Source: Mesorhizobium hawassense
GTDB lineage: Bacteria > Pseudomonadota > Alphaproteobacteria > Rhizobiales > Rhizobiaceae
Reading direction: 5' to 3'
NCBI RefSeq assembly: GCF_003289945.1
Contig: NZ_QMBP01000002.1
Span: 186,001 to 250,000 of the forward strand
Length of the DNA: 64,000 nt
Shown here: positions 19,867-29,752 of the stretch, piece by piece
Layout of the letters: the number at the start of each line of letters is the position of its first letter
Numbering within the stretch: position 1 is the stretch's first letter
Notes under the pieces: generated by a model
What the model was told of the DNA's origin: nothing
The model's database searches: none
What the model saw: the letters and a program-made list of their open reading frames with translations, nothing else
Position numbers and translations under genes: made by a program

Positions 19867-20778
19867 ATGAGGGTCCAACGCCGCCTTTTGCCGAACACGG
19901 CCGCCCTTGCCGCCTTCGAGGCGGTGGCGCGTCTCGGCTCCTTCACCGCCGCCGCGCGCGAGCTCGATCTGACCCAGGGTGCCATCAGCCGGCAGGTGAC
20001 TTTGCTGGAAGAGCAATTCGGGCGGCGGCTGTTCGAGCGCGACAGCCGCAATGTCCGCTTATCCGCGGCGGGCGAAATCTATGCCGAGGCGGTGCGTTCG
20101 GCGCTTGGCCAGCTGCGCGACGCTGCGCTCGGATTGATGAGCAATCGGCATAGCGGCGTTCTCAACCTTGCCATCCTGCCGACCTTCGGCACACGCTGGC
20201 TGATGCCGCTGATCCCGGATTTCGTCGCCCGGCATCCGGATATCACAATCAACTTCGCCACCCGCATCGGCCGGTTCGACTTTGCCCGCGAGCGGCTGGA
20301 CGCCGCCATCCATCACGGCATGCCCGACTGGCCGGACGCCGACAGCACGCTTTTGATGCGAGAAACCGTAATGCCGGTGGTTTCCCCCGAATTCCTCGCC
20401 AGCCGCGATGTCGCCGCGCCGGCCGACATCAGCCGCCTGCCGCTGCTGCATATGGCGACCCGCCCCGGCGCCTGGAGCGAATGGTTCGAGCATCAGGGCC
20501 TGGAGGCGCCGACCGGTCCAGGCATGCAGTTCGAACAGTTCGGCACGGTCGCTCAGGCCTGCATGGCGGGGCTCGGCGTGGCGCTGCTGCCGGAAATCCT
20601 GATTGCCGGAGAATTGCAGCGCCGCCAGCTGATGCCTGCGCCCGGCCAGCCGATGCAGAGCCGCAGCGCCTATTACCTGGTCGTGCCGCATGACAAGCGC
20701 GGGCATCCGCCGGTCGCGAGTTTTCGCGACTGGCTGCTGGGTCAGATCGGCAAGGAGCCCGCCGTCCTGGCGTGGTAG
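19867..20778 (+). CDS. LysR-family transcriptional regulator (GcvA/GcdR-like)
   Basis: DNA-binding regulator of 303 residues. The N-terminal winged helix-turn-helix spans about 8-65 (FEAVARLGSFTAAARELDLTQGAISRQV), and the C-terminal effector-binding domain runs from about 90. Its position, divergent from glutaryl-CoA dehydrogenase, suggests it controls that gene in response to glutarate or a CoA ester; this is inference. ATG 19867 is chosen over a TTG at 19861. Neither has a strong ribosome site. Its stop codon directly abuts the stop of the convergent tex gene with no spacer. Confidence 0.87.
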   Translation: MRVQRRLLPNTAALAAFEAVARLGSFTAAARELDLTQGAISRQVTLLEEQFGRRLFERDSRNVRLSAAGEIYAEAVRSALGQLRDAALGLMSNRHSGVLNLAILPTFGTRWLMPLIPDFVARHPDITINFATRIGRFDFARERLDAAIHHGMPDWPDADSTLLMRETVMPVVSPEFLASRDVAAPADISRLPLLHMATRPGAWSEWFEHQGLEAPTGPGMQFEQFGTVAQACMAGLGVALLPEILIAGELQRRQLMPAPGQPMQSRSAYYLVVPHDKRGHPPVASFRDWLLGQIGKEPAVLAW

Positions 20779-23097
20779 CTACTTGCGCTTCATCGCCTCG
20801 GCGAGCGCTGCGCCGAACGCGCCTTGTGACGGCTTGTCCGACTGGCGCTGCGGCGCCGGCGAGCGCGGCGCTGGCTTGCCGCCGCCCTGGTCGCGCTGAC
20901 CGCCGCGAGGCGCGCCCTCGCCGCCGTCCTTGCGCATCGACAATCCGATGCGCTTGCGCTTGATGTCGACATCGACGACGCGCACCTTCACCACGTCTCC
21001 GGCCTTCACCACCTCATGCGCATCCTTGATGAAGCGGTCGGCCAGCTGCGAGACATGCACCAACCCGTCCTGGTGCACGCCGATATCGACGAAGGCGCCG
21101 AAGGCGGCGACATTGGTGACCGTGCCTTCGAGCAGCATGCCGGGCTTCAAATCTTTGATGTCGTCGACCCCTTCCGCGAAGGTCGCCGTCTTGAAGCCGG
21201 GGCGCGGGTCGCGTCCGGGCTTTTCCAGCTCGGCGATGATGTCGCGCACCGTCGGCAGGCCGAAGCGCTCGTCGGCGAAGACACGCGGATCGAGCGCCTT
21301 GAGCGCGGCACTGTCGCCCATCAGCGAGCGCACGTCGCGGCCGCAGGCGGCGACGATCTTCTTCGCCACGCCATAGGCTTCCGGGTGCACCGACGAAGCA
21401 TCCAACGGCTCGGTGCCGTTCGGGATGCGCAGGAAGCCGGCGCATTGCTCGAACGCGCGCGGCCCGAGGCGGGCAACATTCAAAAGGTCGCGGCGCCTCG
21501 CGAAGGGGCCGCCGGCATCGCGATGTGCGACGATCGCTTCGGCAAGCGATGGTCCAAGGCCGGAAACCCGCGCCAGCAGCGGCGCCGAGGCGGTGTTGAG
21601 GTCGACGCCGACGGCGTTGACCGCATCCTCGACCACCGCTTCCAGCGAGCGGCCGAGCCGATACTGGTCGACGTCGTGCTGATACTGGCCGACGCCGATC
21701 GATTTCGGCTCGATCTTGACCAGCTCGGCCAGCGGATCCTGCAGGCGCCGCGCGATCGACACCGCGCCGCGCAGCGAAACATCGAGTCCGGGGAATTCGG
21801 CGGCGGCCGTCGCTGACGCGGAATAGACCGAAGCGCCTGCTTCGCTGACGATCACCTTGAGCGGTTTCGGTCCGGCCCCCGCCGGCAGGTCCGACAGCAT
21901 GTCCGCGACCAGTTTCTCGGTCTCGCGGCTGCCGGTGCCGTTGCCGATCGAGATCAGCTCGACCTTATGCTGGCGGATGAGGGCGGCAAGTTCGGCCTGC
22001 GTGCCGCGCACATCGTTCCTCGGCGGAAACGGATAGACGGTCGTCGTCGCCACCAGCTTGCCGGTGCCGTCGACCACCGCCACCTTGACACCGGTGCGGA
22101 TACCCGGATCGAGCCCCATGGTCGGCCGCGAACCGGCGGGCGCCGCCAGCAACAAATCCTTCAGGTTGCGGGCAAAGACGTGGATCGCCTCTTCCTCGGC
22201 CCGCTCGCGAAGATCGCGCATCAGATCGAGCGTCAGATGCAGCGACTGTTTTATCCGCCACGTCCAGCCGGCGACGTCCATCAGCCAACGATCGCCCGGC
22301 AGTTTGCCGCCGATCGCATAGGCATTGGCGATCATGCGCTCGACCGGCTTCACCGGCGAGGCATCATCCGCGTCGACCTCGATGTCGAGCGACAGCACCT
22401 CTTCGTTGCGTCCGCGCAGCATCGCCAGAGCGCGGTGGCTGGGCACGCCCGCCCAGCGCTCGACATGGTCGAAATAGTCGGAGAATTTCGCGCCGGCCTC
22501 CTGCTTGCCGTCGACGACGCGGGCTCGCAGGAAGGCGCGTTCCTTCATATAGGCGCGCAGCTTGCCGACCAGATCGGCATTCTCGGCGAATTGCTCCGAC
22601 AGGATGTCGCGCGCGCCTTCGAGCGCCGCCTTGGCGTCGGCCACCTCTTCGGTGACAAAGGCGAGCGCGAGCTCGGCCGGCACCGCCGTCCGGTCGGCGA
22701 GGATCGCCTCGGCCAAAGGCCCGAGCCCGCGCTCCCTGGCGATTTCGGCCTTGGTGCGGCGCTTCGGCTTGTAGGGGAGATAGATGTCTTCCAGTTCCGC
22801 CTTGGTGGCGGCCGCAGCGATCTTGGCCTCGAGCGCCTCGGTCAGCTTGCCCTGCTCGCGGATGGAGCCGAGGATCGTCTCGCGCCGCGCGTCGAGCTCG
22901 CGCAGATAGGCGAGCCGCTCGGAAAGGTCGCGCAGCTGCGTATCGTCGAGCCCGCCAGTGACCTCCTTGCGGTAACGCGCCACGAACGGCACCGTCGCGC
23001 CCTCGTCCAGCAGCCCGATTGCCGCCGCCGCCTGCTCCGGCCGCGCGCCGATCTCGGTCGCGATGATTGCTGCGATGCGCTTGATGTCCGATGCCAT
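20779..23097 (-). CDS. tex: Tex-family RNA-binding transcription accessory protein
   Basis: Protein of 772 residues with the full Tex architecture. An N-terminal helical region ([30 protein letters not shown]) is followed by a YqgF/RuvC-like nuclease fold ([22 protein letters not shown]). Helix-hairpin-helix repeats ([20 protein letters not shown]) come next, and a C-terminal S1 RNA-binding domain lies at about 645-715 ([30 protein letters not shown]). The basic tail ([19 protein letters not shown]) is low complexity. Tex binds nucleic acid and influences transcription and stress tolerance. It is a housekeeping gene with no obvious functional link to its neighbours. Confidence 0.95.
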   Translation of the reverse strand: MASDIKRIAAIIATEIGARPEQAAAAIGLLDEGATVPFVARYRKEVTGGLDDTQLRDLSERLAYLRELDARRETILGSIREQGKLTEALEAKIAAAATKAELEDIYLPYKPKRRTKAEIARERGLGPLAEAILADRTAVPAELALAFVTEEVADAKAALEGARDILSEQFAENADLVGKLRAYMKERAFLRARVVDGKQEAGAKFSDYFDHVERWAGVPSHRALAMLRGRNEEVLSLDIEVDADDASPVKPVERMIANAYAIGGKLPGDRWLMDVAGWTWRIKQSLHLTLDLMRDLRERAEEEAIHVFARNLKDLLLAAPAGSRPTMGLDPGIRTGVKVAVVDGTGKLVATTTVYPFPPRNDVRGTQAELAALIRQHKVELISIGNGTGSRETEKLVADMLSDLPAGAGPKPLKVIVSEAGASVYSASATAAAEFPGLDVSLRGAVSIARRLQDPLAELVKIEPKSIGVGQYQHDVDQYRLGRSLEAVVEDAVNAVGVDLNTASAPLLARVSGLGPSLAEAIVAHRDAGGPFARRRDLLNVARLGPRAFEQCAGFLRIPNGTEPLDASSVHPEAYGVAKKIVAACGRDVRSLMGDSAALKALDPRVFADERFGLPTVRDIIAELEKPGRDPRPGFKTATFAEGVDDIKDLKPGMLLEGTVTNVAAFGAFVDIGVHQDGLVHVSQLADRFIKDAHEVVKAGDVVKVRVVDVDIKRKRIGLSMRKDGGEGAPRGGQRDQGGGKPAPRSPAPQRQSDKPSQGAFGAALAEAMKRK

Positions 23098-23219
23098 GCC
23101 GATCCCTGTCGAAAAGAGCGGCGACCATAGGCCCGGAGAACCGCTACGCCAACCGCGCCGGTTTCATCATGCGCCTAAGGTCCACAGAAAACAGCCCTTG
23201 GAACCAACCTCGGGTCGGC

Positions 23220-24398
23220 TCAAACCATGCCACTTAGCGCCTCGAGGAACGCCACGATCTCCGCGTCGAGCCTATCATCCACCGGCTCCGGCTGCGACGA
23301 CATCTTGACGATGACCACTTCCGTCTTCGGATTGACGTACAGCCACTGGCCGTGGATGCCGATGCCGCAGAAGGCGCCGCTGTCACGGCCGGTCTGATAC
23401 CATTTGTTGCGGTAGCGCCCCTTGGGGAAGAGGAACGCCATGGTGCCGCGCTGCCACGCCTCATGGCTGCCGCCGGTCGCGACCGTGTCGCGCACCCAGG
23501 CTTCCGGGACGATGCGGCGGCCGTTCGCCATGCCGCCCTGCCGCATCATCTCGCCGATGCGGGCAAGGTCGCGCGGCGTCATCGACATGCCGCCAGCGGT
23601 GCGCGCCGTGCCTTCCATGTCGACTGTCACCGACATTTCGCTGGCGGCACCAAGCGGCAGCCACAGTTTTTCGCTGAGCAACTCGGTGACACGCATTCCG
23701 GAGGCGCGCTCGACGAGGATACCGAGCACATCGGAATTGGGCGAACGGTAGCGGTAGGTCTGCCCATGCGGCTCCGCGAGCCGCTGGATCGTCATCAGGA
23801 ATGCCGCGAGGCTTTCCGAGCCGCCGCCGGGATTCCACAGCGTCGAGCGGCGGTAGCGGGCGAAGGCGCTTTCCGGATCGAGATAGGCCTCCTCGAAATC
23901 GAGGCTGACCGTCATGTCGAGCACGTTGCGCACGCTGGCGTCGCCATAGGCCGAGCCTTTGGCCTCGGGGATGTATTGCGTCACCGGCGCGTTGGGGTCG
24001 AACACCCCCTCGCCTTCCAGTATGCCGGCAAGGACCGCCGTCACCGACTTGCTGATCGAAAAGATGATGTGGCGGGCGCCGAACGGCATATGCGGCGCCG
24101 ACCAGTCGCCGACCGGCTTGCCGGCCTTCAGGATCGTCAGCCCGTCCGTGTCGGAACGCTTCAAGAAGCTCTCGGCGGTCTCACTGCCTCCGGCGAGCGA
24201 AACCTTCTCCGCGAGCAGTGCACCGAGCGATTTCGCCTGCTCCTCGACGCCGGGCACTGCCGCGACATGCGCTCTCGGCACAAGCTCGCCGACATTCTGG
24301 AATGACCATCGGTTGAACGGCGCCAGCCGCCAGGTTTCGAGCCGCACGTCCTTGCGGGCAAAGCCATATCTGGTTTCGAACGCGGTCCTGCCGGTCAC
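23220..24398 (-). CDS. Serine hydrolase, class C beta-lactamase-like
   Basis: SxxK serine hydrolase of 392 residues. The nucleophile motif is Ser114-Ile-Ser-Lys117 (FSISKSV), and the second motif is the Tyr/Asn segment YRSPNSD. There is no N-terminal signal sequence, so it is probably cytoplasmic and acts on amides or esters rather than as a beta-lactamase. A GTG at 24398 is preferred because GGGAG lies 7 bases upstream; the in-frame ATG at 24449 would overlap the upstream paralogue and has no site. The shared LAPFNRWSFQNVGELVPRA-type N-terminus marks it as a diverged tandem copy of the gene at 24424-25620. Confidence 0.82.
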   Translation of the reverse strand: MTGRTAFETRYGFARKDVRLETWRLAPFNRWSFQNVGELVPRAHVAAVPGVEEQAKSLGALLAEKVSLAGGSETAESFLKRSDTDGLTILKAGKPVGDWSAPHMPFGARHIIFSISKSVTAVLAGILEGEGVFDPNAPVTQYIPEAKGSAYGDASVRNVLDMTVSLDFEEAYLDPESAFARYRRSTLWNPGGGSESLAAFLMTIQRLAEPHGQTYRYRSPNSDVLGILVERASGMRVTELLSEKLWLPLGAASEMSVTVDMEGTARTAGGMSMTPRDLARIGEMMRQGGMANGRRIVPEAWVRDTVATGGSHEAWQRGTMAFLFPKGRYRNKWYQTGRDSGAFCGIGIHGQWLYVNPKTEVVIVKMSSQPEPVDDRLDAEIVAFLEALSGMV

Positions 24399-24423
24399 GA
24401 TGTTCTCCCGGTTATCTTGGATT

Positions 24424-25620
24424 TCAGGCCAGCGCGGCGGCGATGGCATGCACCGCCTTCTGCGTCGCCACCGAATAGGCTAAGTTGAGGAAATCCGGAT
24501 AGGTCGAAAGCTTGACCACGACCATCCTGTGTTCCCAACTCATGTGGATCATCTGGCCGAACACGCCGCGGCACATCAGCGAGCGTGAGCGCGAATCCTC
24601 GATCCAGAACTGGTTGCGGTAGCTGCCGTCCGGAAGGCTCGGGCTGAAATTCGGCCCGTGCTTGCCGGTGCGCGTCGCCTCGATCCAGTCGGCCGGGATC
24701 ACGCCGCCACCATTGTCGAGGATCAATTGCCCGAAGCGGCCATAGTCGCGCAGCGTCGCGTTGAAGCCGCCATCGGCCAGCGCATAACCGGCGCTGTCGA
24801 CGGTGAAGCAGGCGCTCTCGTCGGCACCGAGCTTTTGCCAGAGTTCCTCGGAGACAAGCTGCGCCAGCCGCTTGCCGCTTGCCCGTTCCATGATAAAGGC
24901 AAGCACGTCGGTCTCGATCGAACGGTATTCGAAAGCCTCGCCATGCGGCCGGACCCTGTCCTTCAGCCGCAGGATCAGCTCGAACAGATGCGTCGGCCAC
25001 GCGAAATCGGGATCGCTGCCCGGCGGGATCGGCTTCCAGCCGGTGGCGACGTCGACCTGGCCGATTTCGGAATAGCGATCGGTGTATTCTTCCGAAAAGC
25101 GCACGCCCGTCGTCATGTCGAGCACATGCTGGACAGTGGCGCCGGCCCAGCCGGTCTCGCCGAGCTCCGGCAGATAATCGATCACCAGCTTGCCTGGGTC
25201 GATCAGCCCTCGCCCGACGAGGATGCCGCACACCGATCCGGTGACCGACTTCGCCATCGACTGCGACAGGTGCAGCGTGCGCTCGTCCATGCCGTTGAAA
25301 TAGCGCTCATAGGCGATCTTGCCGTCCTTCAGCACCAGGAAGCCGTCGGCATAAGTTTCGTCGAGCAGTCCGGCGAGCGTCGTCGGCGCTCCGTTGCTGT
25401 CGACCACCGGCAGGTTGTCTAGATCGACCTCCGCCCGCTCGAGGCGATGGCGATGGCCGTTGCCCCGCCACACCTCGGCGGTCGGCAGGAATTCGCGGAT
25501 GTGCTGGAACGCCCAACGGTTCCATGGCGGCCGGTCCCAATCGAGCTTCGGCGGCACCAGCCTGGGCGGCGAGCCCTGCATGATCGGCGGCCGCGGATCG
25601 GAATTGCGGTAAGACGACAA
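24424..25620 (-). CDS. Serine hydrolase, class C beta-lactamase-like (TTG start)
   Basis: SxxK hydrolase of 398 residues. Nucleophile motif Ser121-Met-Ala-Lys124 (SQSMAKSV) and YRSIETD as the Tyr motif are visible. The N-terminal PPWNRWAFQHIREFLPTAEV corresponds to the start of its downstream paralogue. No signal peptide is seen. The TTG at 25620 is chosen because AGGGAGGA stands 4-5 bases before it; the ATG at 25674 would place a strong hairpin inside the coding region. It follows the polyamine-type binding-protein gene on the same strand and probably belongs to that operon, hydrolysing an imported amide or ester (inference). Confidence 0.82.
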   Translation of the reverse strand: MSSYRNSDPRPPIMQGSPPRLVPPKLDWDRPPWNRWAFQHIREFLPTAEVWRGNGHRHRLERAEVDLDNLPVVDSNGAPTTLAGLLDETYADGFLVLKDGKIAYERYFNGMDERTLHLSQSMAKSVTGSVCGILVGRGLIDPGKLVIDYLPELGETGWAGATVQHVLDMTTGVRFSEEYTDRYSEIGQVDVATGWKPIPPGSDPDFAWPTHLFELILRLKDRVRPHGEAFEYRSIETDVLAFIMERASGKRLAQLVSEELWQKLGADESACFTVDSAGYALADGGFNATLRDYGRFGQLILDNGGGVIPADWIEATRTGKHGPNFSPSLPDGSYRNQFWIEDSRSRSLMCRGVFGQMIHMSWEHRMVVVKLSTYPDFLNLAYSVATQKAVHAIAAALA

Positions 25621-25646
25621 GATTTCCTCCCTGGACAAATAAGAAA

Positions 25647-25664
25647 GGGAGGCCGGAGCCTCCC
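25647..25664 (-). terminator. Intra-operon terminator/attenuator hairpin
   Basis: A perfect 7-base stem (GGGAGGC / GCCTCCC) with a 4-base loop, followed on the minus strand by TTTCTTATTT. It lies right after the binding-protein gene and before the serine hydrolase. Such hairpins often raise binding-protein mRNA relative to downstream genes. Confidence 0.6.
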
Positions 25665-25687
25665 CTCCTCGCATGCGTTGCGCTGAT

Positions 25688-26716
25688 TTATTTGCGCAGG
25701 TTGGTCCAGATCTTGTTGTAGATCTCCACCACGTCCGGCGGGCATGGCGGCACGAATTCCGGCGTCGGCGAACCTGCCGGCGGGCTGATTTCCGGGGAGT
25801 TGGCGAACTCCGCCGCCAGGAACTTGTGACTGCCGGCTATGCCGTTGTCGTAGCCGGCGAACTCGGAGATCAGCGCGGCGTTCTCTGGCGCCATTACGAA
25901 GTCCTGGAACAGCTTGGCGTTGTCGAGGTTCTTGGCGCCCTTCAGCACCGCGACATTGTCCATCCAGCCTTCGATGCCTTCCTTCGGATAGGCATATTTG
26001 ATCGCCGGGACTTTCTGCCGCGCGCGGTAGCTGGCGCCATTCCACTGCTCCGATACGATGACGTCGCCGGAGGTGATCTTGGCGATGGTATCGTAGCTGA
26101 AGGTCTTCCACGACGGCTTGGCGGCCATCAGGATATCGTTGACCTTCTTCAAATTGGCCTTGTCGGCGCCGCAGCGCGGCACGCCGGCATAGCGCTCGGC
26201 GGCATGCATCACGGAGTTGACGTCGTCGAGCACGTTGATCTGGCCCTTCAGGTCGTCCGGCGGATTGAACAGGATCGCAAGCGTGTCGATGTCGCCCTTG
26301 AACTTGTCCATATTGACGGAGAACGCCGTCGTCCCGAACTGCCACGGCGCGGTATAGTGCCGCCCGGAGTCCCAGTAGACGTCGACAAAGCGCGGGTCGA
26401 TGTTCTTGCCGTTCGGCATCGCGTTGGGTTCTGTCTTCTCGAGCAGGCCCTCTGCAACCATGATCTTCACGGTGTAGTCGGACGGCACCACGATGTCGTA
26501 GCCGGAATTGCCGGCGCGCACCTTCGAGAGCATGGTTTCGTTGGAATCGTAGTCGTCCAGCGTCACCTTGATGTTGTATTGCTTCTCGAACTTCTCGATC
26601 AGCTTCGGATTGGTGTAGTCGCCCCAGTTGTAGATGTGCAGTTCGCCGTCGGCGAGCGCCGGCACTGCCCACAAAAGCACGGCCGCGGAAACGGCCGCCA
26701 TCAGTCTTCCAGACAT
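25688..26716 (-). CDS. Polyamine-type ABC transporter periplasmic binding protein (PotD/PotF-like)
   Basis: Periplasmic solute-binding protein of 342 residues. A cleavable signal peptide (about 1-22, ending VPALA-DGE) precedes the PotD/PotF fold beginning ELHIYNWGDYTNPKLIEKFE, the hallmark of spermidine/putrescine binders. The ATG at 26716 is preceded by AAGGAG at a good distance; the frame extends upstream but would spoil the signal peptide. It is the last gene of the transporter set, encoded after two permeases and the ATPase. The ligand is probably a polyamine or polyamine-like amine, perhaps acylated given the neighbouring hydrolases. Confidence 0.9.
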   Translation of the reverse strand: MSGRLMAAVSAAVLLWAVPALADGELHIYNWGDYTNPKLIEKFEKQYNIKVTLDDYDSNETMLSKVRAGNSGYDIVVPSDYTVKIMVAEGLLEKTEPNAMPNGKNIDPRFVDVYWDSGRHYTAPWQFGTTAFSVNMDKFKGDIDTLAILFNPPDDLKGQINVLDDVNSVMHAAERYAGVPRCGADKANLKKVNDILMAAKPSWKTFSYDTIAKITSGDVIVSEQWNGASYRARQKVPAIKYAYPKEGIEGWMDNVAVLKGAKNLDNAKLFQDFVMAPENAALISEFAGYDNGIAGSHKFLAAEFANSPEISPPAGSPTPEFVPPCPPDVVEIYNKIWTNLRK

Positions 26717-26756
26717 TTTATGTTCTCCTTGCCTTCCCATTGTTATGTGTTGGAGC

Positions 26757-27569
26757 TCATTTGGCGCGTCGGCGCGCAATCAGGAACGAGACCGAGACGA
26801 ACAGGATCGACACCATCAAGAGGATGGTCGAGATGGCGTTGATCTCCGGCGTCATCGGCCGCCGGATCTGGTTCCAGATATACAGCGGCAGCGTCGTCTG
26901 GCCGGGGCCGGCGACGAGCTGCGTGATGGTGAAATCGTCGAACGAGACGATGAAGGCGAGTGCTGCGCCCGACATGATGCCCGGGACCAACAGCGGCAGG
27001 GTGATGCGCTTGAAGGCGTTCCACGGCGTCGCGTAAAGATCGGCCGCGGCAGTTTCGAGCGTCAGGTCCATGTCCTCCAGCCGCGCCCGGATCGGCATAT
27101 AGGCGAAGGGGATGCAGAACACGGTGTGGGCGAGGATCAGGTTGCCGATGCCGAAGTTCAGCCCGAATGCGCCGGCGATCAGCGCGAAGAAGGAGAGCGT
27201 CGCCACCGCTGTGATGATCTCGGGCACCATCAGCGGCAGGTTGATGACCATGAAGGCCGCCGCCAGTCCGCGCCACGGCTTCACCCGCGTCATGCCGATC
27301 GCGGCAAGCGTCGCGCAGATGGTCGAGACGATCGTCGCGGTCACCGAGATGATCATCGTGTTCTTCGCGGCAGCGTGGAATTCATCGTTGAGGAACGCCG
27401 TGCCGTACCAGCCGAGCGTGACGCCTTCCCAATGCGTGACCAACGAGCCGCTGTTCAGCGAGAAGATCATCAGGATCAGCACCGGTATGTAAAGCACCAG
27501 CAGGCAGATGACGGCGACGGTCCGGAAGCCCGGCTGGTCCTTTATGTCCATCATGCGGGGCTCAGCCAT
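26757..27569 (-). CDS. Polyamine-type ABC transporter permease (PotC/PotI-like)
   Basis: Inner-membrane permease of 270 residues with about six hydrophobic segments. The first is VAVICLLVLYIPVLILMIFS. The EAA loop ETAAADLYATPWNAFKRITLPLL lies near residue 175-197. GWYGTAFLNDEFHAAAKNT is a PotC-type extracytoplasmic loop. The start at 27569 overlaps the upstream permease stop by 8 bases. It works with the permease at 27562-28509 and the ATPase at 28509-29729. Confidence 0.92.
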   Translation of the reverse strand: MAEPRMMDIKDQPGFRTVAVICLLVLYIPVLILMIFSLNSGSLVTHWEGVTLGWYGTAFLNDEFHAAAKNTMIISVTATIVSTICATLAAIGMTRVKPWRGLAAAFMVINLPLMVPEIITAVATLSFFALIAGAFGLNFGIGNLILAHTVFCIPFAYMPIRARLEDMDLTLETAAADLYATPWNAFKRITLPLLVPGIMSGAALAFIVSFDDFTITQLVAGPGQTTLPLYIWNQIRRPMTPEINAISTILLMVSILFVSVSFLIARRRAK

Positions 27570-28509
27570 GCTGCACCTTGCCCGAGGTGTTGCGGACATA
27601 GAGGAACAGCGCGACCAGCACCGCCGCCATCAGGATCAGCGCCTGCGCGCAGCCGAGCGGCCAGTTTCGCCCGGAGCCGAACTGCTGCGCGATGAGGTCG
27701 CCGATCATCAGGTGGATGCCGCCGCCCAGGATCAGCGGCGTCACATAGGCGCCGAGCGCCGGAATGAAGACGAGCAGGCAGCCGGCGATGATGCCGGGCT
27801 TCGACAGCGGAATGATCACCCGCCACAGCACCTGCCGGCGCGTCGCATAGAGGTCGTAGCCCGCCTCCACCAGCCGGAAATCGAGCTTTTCCAGGCTCGA
27901 ATAGAGCGGCAGCACCATGAACGGCAGGAAGGCGTAGAGCAGGCCGAGCTGGATGGCGAAGTTGGTGTAGAGCATGGTGATCGGCTTATCGATCACGCCG
28001 AGCCCGATCAGCGCGTTGTTGATCAGCCCTTCGTCGCGGATGATGAACATGATCGCCAGCGTGCGCACCAGAAGGTTCGACCAGAACGGGATGGTGATCA
28101 GGAGCACCCACCAGTTGCGCTGCGCCGGCGGCCGCGTCGCCATGAAATAGGCGGTCGGGAAACCGAGCAGCAGACAGATCACCGTCGTCACCACCGCGAA
28201 CAGGAACGAGCGCAGGTAGATGATCAGGAAGTCCGGCGTGAACTGCAGCGTGTCGTCGAAAATGTCGCGCTGGAACAGGAAGTTCAGATAGGCATCGGTC
28301 GAGAACTGCCACTGCACGCCGCCATAGGGCGCGGCGACGAGGAACGAGTAGACGCAGATGATGACCAGGGGCAGCACGCCGAAAATGCCGATGATGATCA
28401 GCGCCGGCAGCGACAGCAGCCGGTTGCGCCGCGCGCTGGTTTTCACCGCCTGGGCTTCGAACAACGCGGCCTTGGAGAGCGTGGTCGGGGAGAGTGCGGC
28501 TGTCGTCAT
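27562..28509 (-). CDS. Polyamine-type ABC transporter permease (PotB/PotH-like)
   Basis: Inner-membrane permease of 315 residues. An N-terminal hydrophobic segment LLSLPALIIIGIFGVLPLVIICVYSFL is followed by a long periplasmic loop and five further helices. The EAA loop EAGYDLYATRRQVLWRVIIPLS is near residue 220. The stretch IFDDTLQFTPDFLIIYLRSF is typical of PotB/PotH. The start overlaps the ATPase stop by one base, and the stop overlaps the next permease by 8 bases, so the four transporter genes are a single transcriptional unit. Confidence 0.92.
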   Translation of the reverse strand: MTTAALSPTTLSKAALFEAQAVKTSARRNRLLSLPALIIIGIFGVLPLVIICVYSFLVAAPYGGVQWQFSTDAYLNFLFQRDIFDDTLQFTPDFLIIYLRSFLFAVVTTVICLLLGFPTAYFMATRPPAQRNWWVLLITIPFWSNLLVRTLAIMFIIRDEGLINNALIGLGVIDKPITMLYTNFAIQLGLLYAFLPFMVLPLYSSLEKLDFRLVEAGYDLYATRRQVLWRVIIPLSKPGIIAGCLLVFIPALGAYVTPLILGGGIHLMIGDLIAQQFGSGRNWPLGCAQALILMAAVLVALFLYVRNTSGKVQHG

Positions 28510-29729
28510 CAGTCTTTCAGGACGCGAGCGGCGTCCTCCTCGAACTGGATGCCGACCTTGGCGCCGGTGGCGTAGGTCACCGGCGCCGAGCGGCTGTTCT
28601 GATGGCGCACGATGAAGTTTTCGCCGCCGTCGAGCTTGACGTGATAATGCGTGTCGGTGCCGAAATAGACGATATTGGCGAGCGTGCCTGCGACGGTGCC
28701 CTTCGCCGGGTCAGGCACCAGATCGGCGTGCTCGGGGCGCACCACCAACGTCACCTCGCCGGTCGGATCGAAGCCTTCCGGATAGCCGGCGGCGATCGTC
28801 GCATTGCTGGCGAATTTGACCGTCGCGACGCCCGACTTTTTCGAAACCACCGTACCGGGGAGAAAATTCGTTTCGCCGATAAAGTCGGCGACGAAGCGCT
28901 CGGCCGGCCGGTCATAGATGTCGCGCGGCGAGCCGACCTGCAGGATCTTGCCGGCCGACATCACCGCGATGCGATCGGACATGGTCAGCGCTTCTTCCTG
29001 GTCGTGGGTGACGAAGATGAAGGTGATGCCGGTTTCGTGCTGCAGCCGCTTCAGTTCGATCTGCATTTCCTTGCGCAGCTTGTAGTCCAGCGCCGACAGC
29101 GGTTCGTCGAGCAGAAGCACCTTCGGCTGCGGCGCCAGCGCTCGGGCAAGCGCCACGCGCTGCTGCTGGCCGCCGGAGATCTGGCTGGTGCGGCGCGCCT
29201 TCAGCGCCTCCATCTTGACCAGCTTCAGCATCTGGGTGACGCGCGCCTCGATTTCGGCCTTGGGCTTGCCGAGCATTTCCAGCCCGAAGCCGATATTCTG
29301 CGCCACCGTCATATGCGGGAACAGCGCGTAGCTCTGGAAGACGGTGTTGACGGGGCGTTTGAAGGGTGGCAGCGGCGCGATGTCCTGGCCGTGCAGCAGG
29401 ATTTCGCCGGCGGTCGGAAAATCGAAGCCGGCAATCAGTCTCAGCAGCGTCGTCTTTCCGCATCCGGACGGGCCGAGCAGTGTGAAAAACTCATTCTCGC
29501 GGATCGACACCGACACCGTGTCGAGAGCGGCTACCTGGTTTTCGCCGGTTCCAAAGACCTTGCGAACACCGCGAACTTCGATCGCGTTCTTACCCGGTTG
29601 TTCCGGCACGATTACCCCATTGAGAGAGCCTGCTCTTGTCGGCAGGTGTGTTCCTGTTTGATTGTCACCATAAGCCGGGCGGCTTGGCAACTGCGGCGCT
29701 GTTACTCGATTTTCAAACGCAATTCCCAT
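28509..29729 (-). CDS. Polyamine-type ABC transporter ATP-binding protein (PotA/PotG-like)
   Basis: ATPase of 406 residues. Walker A is GPSGCGKTT, the Q-loop VFQSYALFP, signature [15 protein letters not shown], Walker B VLLLDEP and the switch His in [11 protein letters not shown]-terminal TOBE domain follows (from about 300). About 50 residues precede the ABC core; the ATG at 29729 has GAGG upstream, while a GTG near 29610 giving [12 protein letters not shown] is an alternative. The gene lies 23 bases after the amidohydrolase gene on the same strand. Confidence 0.9.
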   Translation of the reverse strand: MGIAFENRVTAPQLPSRPAYGDNQTGTHLPTRAGSLNGVIVPEQPGKNAIEVRGVRKVFGTGENQVAALDTVSVSIRENEFFTLLGPSGCGKTTLLRLIAGFDFPTAGEILLHGQDIAPLPPFKRPVNTVFQSYALFPHMTVAQNIGFGLEMLGKPKAEIEARVTQMLKLVKMEALKARRTSQISGGQQQRVALARALAPQPKVLLLDEPLSALDYKLRKEMQIELKRLQHETGITFIFVTHDQEEALTMSDRIAVMSAGKILQVGSPRDIYDRPAERFVADFIGETNFLPGTVVSKKSGVATVKFASNATIAAGYPEGFDPTGEVTLVVRPEHADLVPDPAKGTVAGTLANIVYFGTDTHYHVKLDGGENFIVRHQNSRSAPVTYATGAKVGIQFEEDAARVLKD

Positions 29730-29752
29730 GCCACACCTCGGGCCTGGCGCTC

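Noticed and set aside
20776-20781. Possible fusion or frameshift at the LysR/tex junction
   Set aside because: Both proteins are complete. Their stop codons simply abut because the genes converge.
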